64,000 bases of DNA from assembly GCA_040772225.1 (NCBI GenBank), contig JAXGYO010000002.1, forward strand, positions 310,001 to 374,000. Direction: 5' to 3'. Within the stretch, counting starts at the first letter, position 1, and each line of letters begins with the position of its first letter. The stretch comes from JAAYED01 sp040772225 (lineage in GTDB: Bacteria > Chloroflexota > Anaerolineae > UBA1429). This document shows positions 60,655-64,000 of the stretch, in pieces. The position numbers and the translations under genes were made by a program. The notes under the pieces are model-generated. The model worked only from the letters and a program-made list of their open reading frames with translations, did not search any database and was not told the DNA's origin.

Positions 60655-61317
60655 CTACTTGTCCAGGTCGAGCTCCTGCATGTCGCCAGTCACAGTGAAA
60701 ACCGCCCGCTCGCAAATATTGGTCACACGGTCTGCTGAGCGCTCCAGGTTATGGGCCGCCCACGTGATATAGTTCGCCTGCTCCATCTTGGTCGGATCGG
60801 CGATAATCATCTCGATCATGGCGGCATTCACCTGATTGTACAATTCGTCTACCTGGTCATCCTCGTGCGGGATCGAGCGCGCCATGGCAATATCCTGCCG
60901 CAAAAAGGCCTCCAGCGCCCGGTTGAGCATGTCCTGCGCCTTCGCCGCCATGACGGGCAGTTGCGGTACCGGTGGAAGGGGCTCATCGGTCCCTACCAGC
61001 CGCGTGACCTTGGCAATCCCCTTGGCATAGTCGCCGATTCGCTCCAGTTCGCTCGCGATCTCCAGGATAGCCGCGAGCGTGCGCAGATCGGTCGCCATGG
61101 GCTGCTGCCGTGCAATGAGCACCAGCACATCGGACTCGATGGCGTATCGCTGGCGATCGATGGCTTCATCTGCATCCGTCAGCCTGGCGGCGGCGTCAAG
61201 ATCCTGCCGCCTCAGTGCATCCACAGCCTCACCGATGGCCCTGGAGACGACACTCGCCATGAGAACCATCTCATCCTGCAAGCGCTGCAATTCCCGATCG
61301 AGGGTCGTTCGCGTCAT
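60655..61317 (-). CDS. phoU: Phosphate transport accessory regulator PhoU
   Basis: 220 aa with two PhoU repeats: LDRELQRLQDEMVLMASVVSRAIGEAVDAL plus RQQPMATDLRTLAAILEIASELERIGDYAKGIAK (repeat 1) and the second copy ending NYITWAAHNLERSADRVTNICERAVF. The E/DxxxD metal-cluster motifs are conserved. It restrains Pst uptake and signals phosphate sufficiency. It is the last gene of the pst operon, separated by 14 nt from the HD gene. Confidence 0.95.
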   Translation of the reverse strand: MTRTTLDRELQRLQDEMVLMASVVSRAIGEAVDALRRQDLDAAARLTDADEAIDRQRYAIESDVLVLIARQQPMATDLRTLAAILEIASELERIGDYAKGIAKVTRLVGTDEPLPPVPQLPVMAAKAQDMLNRALEAFLRQDIAMARSIPHEDDQVDELYNQVNAAMIEMIIADPTKMEQANYITWAAHNLERSADRVTNICERAVFTVTGDMQELDLDK

Positions 61318-61331
61318 GACGTGCCGTCCTC

Positions 61332-62102
61332 TCAGAACTTGTACACCTTGAAAAGGCCGTCTGGGCGGCCCTCCATGCGTGCGAGCACCTCAACATGAGG
61401 CGCCAGCGTGCTGTTCCTCAGCTTGCGCTGCAGCAACTCATCCACCTGAAAGATGCCTGCGCTGCTGGTCAGATCAATGGCGATGCGAATAGGTCGCTCC
61501 TGGCCCCGCTCGATGTGCACTTCCTGTATCTCCATGGCCGAGACCGAGTGGATGTTGACCGAGCCGGCCTCAAAGGGAATCCGCGACCTCCCCTGCTTCA
61601 TATCGAGCGCATCAGCCACCTTGACAACGCCTGCTTCCAGCGTCAGGCACTTTTCGGCCCAGTTGTGCGCGATGATGGCATGGAGCACCTCACTCACCAT
61701 GGTCGTGAGCTGCGGCTCGGCGTAGATACCCGTCAGCAACTGGCGCGCTTTGGGATACGCAATCACCAGACTGTGATGCTCGTGATTCTCGCGATGAATG
61801 GCGATACCAACATCATGCAGGCACGATGCAAGGACAACAATGACCTCAGCGTCGTCCACCGTCAGCCCATAATCTGTGACGATGTTGGGCGTGATATCCG
61901 CCTCCACCAGCAGGCGCAGCAGCCGGAGCGCCGCGTTGGCGACGATTCGGATGTGCACCTCCCCGTGATCGCTCATCTGAGAACGATCGACGGCGTTCAT
62001 GTTGGCACACACGTAAAGCTGCGCCAGCTCGGCATCAGCGTTGACCGCGGCCAGCACCTGCTGTAAGGTTGTATTATGTCTGGTCGGAACAGTGATACTC
62101 AT
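61332..62102 (-). CDS. HD-domain phosphohydrolase
   Basis: 256 aa. The HD metal motifs are SDHGEVH (about residues 44-50), CLHDVGIAIHRENHEHHS (about 93-110), and a later AHNWAEKC plus VVKVADALD. The C-terminal 100 residues form an additional beta-rich region (GSVNIHSVSAMEIQEVHIERGQ). Substrate unknown; a nucleotide is likely. Its ATG overlaps the arsC stop by 4 nt, so it is part of the pst operon, an uncommon member there. Confidence 0.8.
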   Translation of the reverse strand: MSITVPTRHNTTLQQVLAAVNADAELAQLYVCANMNAVDRSQMSDHGEVHIRIVANAALRLLRLLVEADITPNIVTDYGLTVDDAEVIVVLASCLHDVGIAIHRENHEHHSLVIAYPKARQLLTGIYAEPQLTTMVSEVLHAIIAHNWAEKCLTLEAGVVKVADALDMKQGRSRIPFEAGSVNIHSVSAMEIQEVHIERGQERPIRIAIDLTSSAGIFQVDELLQRKLRNSTLAPHVEVLARMEGRPDGLFKVYKF

Positions 62103-62524
62103 GCCAGTGTTGCCAGATACCCCTCAAGGCGACTTTTCAGCTCATCGCGGATTTCACGAAAGACCTGCAGCCTCTCCGCTTCAGTTCCGATGGCCAGCGC
62201 GGGATCAGGCACCCCGATGTGTTCGATGTGCATAGCCGGGCCAAGCCATACCGGGCAGGTCTTGCGAGCATTGTCGCACACGGTAATGACACTGTCAAAC
62301 GTCTCGCTTGCCAGCGTACGGATGTGCTTGGGCTGTTGATAGGAGATGTCGATACCGAGCTCGGCCATAGCTGCGACCGCCAACGGATGTATGACCGCCG
62401 CAGGCTCAGTTCCCGCCGAAAAAGCCACCCACTGGCCCGCCAGATCGTGATTGATCAGGCCCTCGCCCATCTGGCTGCGCGCCGAGTTTCCGGTGCAGAG
62501 AATGAGAACGCGGCGGTGATTCAT
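62099..62524 (-). CDS. arsC: Thioredoxin-coupled arsenate reductase / low-molecular-weight phosphatase (ArsC type)
   Basis: 141 aa of the LMW-PTPase fold. The P-loop CTGNSARSQ starts with C10; C83 and C90 complete the Cys triad of the thioredoxin-linked ArsC mechanism, and VPDPAL provides the general acid Asp. It reduces arsenate to arsenite. No arsR or arsenite efflux gene is in the window; it is embedded between pstB and the HD gene with 4-nt overlaps on both sides, linking it to phosphate uptake, the route by which arsenate enters cells. Confidence 0.85.
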   Translation of the reverse strand: MNHRRVLILCTGNSARSQMGEGLINHDLAGQWVAFSAGTEPAAVIHPLAVAAMAELGIDISYQQPKHIRTLASETFDSVITVCDNARKTCPVWLGPAMHIEHIGVPDPALAIGTEAERLQVFREIRDELKSRLEGYLATLA

Positions 62525-63447
62525 CCGAACCTCCCCGTGATATAGTCTTCAGTTCGCTTGTCCCTGGGGTTCGTAAAGAGCTCGTCGGTGGGACCCTGCT
62601 CAATCAGACGGCCGGCGCGGTCATCGCCCATCATCAGAAACGCTGTGCGATCTGACACACGTGCCGCCTGCTGCATATTGTGCGTCACAATGACGATTGT
62701 ATAGTTCTTGACGAGCTCTCGCATGAGCTCCTCGATCCGCAGCGTCGCCACAGGATCGAGGGCAGAGGCCGGTTCGTCCATCAGCAGTATCTCCGGCTCG
62801 ACTGCAAGCGCGCGCGCTATGCAAAGCCGTTGCTGTTGCCCCCCAGAGAGGGCTGCTCCGGACTGAAACAGCTTGTCCTTGACCTCATCCCACAGCGCGG
62901 CCAGCTCCAGCGCATGCTGCACCTTGGCATCCAGATCTGGCACTCTGCCCCACTGGTTCAGGCGGAGGCCGGCCGCCACGTTTTCGTATATGGACATGGT
63001 TGGAAACGGATTCGGTTTCTGAAAGACCATGCCGACATGGCGGCGCACCTGCACAGGGTCAACCCCTGGAGCGTAGATGTTCTGTCCGCCCAGCAGCACC
63101 GTGCCTCTTGCCCAGGATCCGCGCACCTCTTCATGCATCCGGTTCAGGCAGCGCAAGAAAGTAGACTTGCCTGAGCCCGAGGGCCCAATGATCGCCGTGA
63201 TCGTACGCGGCATGATATTTAGTGTGATGTCATCCACGGCCGTAAAGCCACCAAAGCCTGCGCCCAGTCGCTCCACGCGCATGGCATAGTCGCCAGCGCC
63301 TGCAGCGATCCCCTCGTCAGCTGCGACCTCGGCGGCGAGGACGTGCTTTTCCTGGCCGGTCACTTCTCTTCGCGTGGCGGTACGCGGCGACGGCCGAGCA
63401 GGCGCAGACACCGAACCCGCGGACAATTGTGTTTCCCAGGTAGTCAT
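62521..63447 (-). CDS. pstB: Phosphate ABC transporter ATP-binding protein PstB
   Basis: A 308-aa ABC ATPase. Walker A GPSGSGKST, the PstB-specific FLRCLNRMHEEV, Q-loop FQKPNPFPTMSIYENV, signature LSGGQQQRLCIARAL and Walker B ILLMDEPASALDP are present. About 55 residues precede the conserved domain, an Ala/Pro/Arg-rich extension not seen in E. coli PstB. The start at 63447 is supported by AAGGAGA, though the Met at 63282 would give a standard-length protein. It energises Pi import with PstA/PstC. Confidence 0.94.
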   Translation of the reverse strand: MTTWETQLSAGSVSAPARPSPRTATRREVTGQEKHVLAAEVAADEGIAAGAGDYAMRVERLGAGFGGFTAVDDITLNIMPRTITAIIGPSGSGKSTFLRCLNRMHEEVRGSWARGTVLLGGQNIYAPGVDPVQVRRHVGMVFQKPNPFPTMSIYENVAAGLRLNQWGRVPDLDAKVQHALELAALWDEVKDKLFQSGAALSGGQQQRLCIARALAVEPEILLMDEPASALDPVATLRIEELMRELVKNYTIVIVTHNMQQAARVSDRTAFLMMGDDRAGRLIEQGPTDELFTNPRDKRTEDYITGRFG

Positions 63448-63467
63448 CGAAAGTGAATCTCCTTTGT

Positions 63468-64000
63468 CTAGGCAGCAGCGTGCCGGCGACCTCTGCGAGC
63501 GAGCACACTGGCCAACAGCATCATGCTGGTTAGAATGATCGCGGTCCCCCAGGCCTTTGTTTGCCAATCGGTATACGGTGAGATCGCATAGGTAAACAGG
63601 GTATGTGGCAACGTCGCAATCGGCTGGTTGATGTCAAAACTCCAGAAGGGATTACCAAAGGCGGTGAAAAGCAGCGGCGCCGTCTCACCAGCTACGCGCG
63701 CAACGGCGAGCAGGATTCCCGTTGTGACACCTGATCTGGCAGATGGTAACACCACGCTGAGGATGGTACGCCATCGCGGCAGTCCGAGTGCCAGCGACGC
63801 CTCTCGCTGTGTGGCCGGCACCATGCGCATCATCTCTTCAGTTGTGCGCACGATCGACGGAAGCATCATGACGCCAAGCGCCACACCTCCGGAAAGCGCA
63901 GAAAAGTGCCCCTGCTTTGCCACAATGAGGTTGTACGCGAAAATCCCAATGACGATGGACGGTACACCGGAAAGCACATCTGCAAGATAGCGTACCACAT
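63468..64000 (-). CDS. pstA: Phosphate ABC transporter permease PstA, C-terminal part (cut by the window edge)
   Basis: The visible 177 residues cover the last TM helices of PstA. The EAA loop reads REASLALGLPRWRTILSVVLPSARSGVTTGILLAVARVAGETAPLLFTA, and VLSGVPSIVIGIFAYNL and VMMLPSIVRTTEEMMRMVP are typical of the PstA/PstC family. The gene continues past base 64000. pstB begins 20 nt downstream. Confidence 0.92.
   Translation of the reverse strand, partial: VVRYLADVLSGVPSIVIGIFAYNLIVAKQGHFSALSGGVALGVMMLPSIVRTTEEMMRMVPATQREASLALGLPRWRTILSVVLPSARSGVTTGILLAVARVAGETAPLLFTAFGNPFWSFDINQPIATLPHTLFTYAISPYTDWQTKAWGTAIILTSMMLLASVLARRGRRHAAA

Overview
The window reads as a stretch of bacterial chromosome, GC-rich by eye, with about 57 protein genes, one tRNA and no insertion sequences, phage genes or CRISPR arrays. 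My best guess is an uncultured, probably anaerobic heterotroph of the Chloroflexota (Anaerolineae-like). The basis is two tungsten/molybdenum AOR-type oxidoreductases, Thr/Pro-rich lipoproteins, a short archaeal-type ProS, several UroD-like paralogs and a large carbohydrate and sugar-acid repertoire. This assignment is inference, because no rRNA or ribosomal protein is present. Genes are tightly packed, many overlap by 1 or 4 nt, and GTG/TTG starts occur. Many upstream regions carry a TTGnnn / TAnnnT promoter, usually with a 17-nt spacer. No gene-free stretch exceeds 300 nt.

Layout. 1-8.2 kb: recJ (partial), fmt-lipB, a PfkB sugar kinase, a phosphodiesterase-like protein, a DUF4349 lipoprotein, a NUDIX hydrolase, tpiA, a membrane HExxH protein and a degenerate histidine phosphatase. 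8.2-11.3 kb: a Gfo/Idh/MocA oxidoreductase and AOR-family enzyme 1. 11.3-18.5 kb (minus): UroD-like, proS, a GH38 alpha-mannosidase and a sulfatase. 18.7-21.5 kb: amidohydrolase, glucokinase and UroD-like 2. 21.6-24.2 kb (minus): a flavin-reductase-like protein, a uronate-isomerase-like protein and a FadR-type regulator. 24.4-27.4 kb: galK, a C_GCAxxG protein and an M24 aminopeptidase. 27.5-34.4 kb: an acidic membrane protein, dinB, AOR-family enzyme 2, an M23 lipoprotein and a GDPD. 34.4-37.7 kb (minus): glyA, and an anti-sigma/ECF sigma pair. Then come tRNA-Leu(CAA), a class II aldolase and a double-thioredoxin/CcdA fusion.

40.7-46.7 kb (minus) is a compact five-gene operon: uxaE, uxuB, a HAD phosphatase, a LarA-like nickel-pincer racemase/epimerase, and gnd. 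46.9-49.6 kb: DUF362 protein and sulfatase 2. 49.7 kb (minus): a DgoD-like dehydratase. 51-54.2 kb: M42 peptidase, a stand-alone LarC N-terminal domain with a long His-rich tail, and a DUF3524/QTMAN-like glycosyltransferase. 54.2-60.6 kb: a CBM9-like protein, a GHL6-like hydrolase and three tandem enolase-superfamily paralogs. 60.7-64 kb (minus): pstA (partial)-pstB-arsC-HD-phoU.

Together the genes point to degradation of sulfated, mannose- and uronate-containing glycans into hexoses, hexuronates and aldonates, feeding glycolysis and the pentose-phosphate route. The most interesting hypothesis is that the uxaE-uxuB operon has no mannonate dehydratase because its LarA-like protein epimerises an aldonate such as mannonate to gluconate, which gnd would then drain after phosphorylation. 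Its nickel cofactor may be serviced by the unusual LarC1-only protein 9 kb away.
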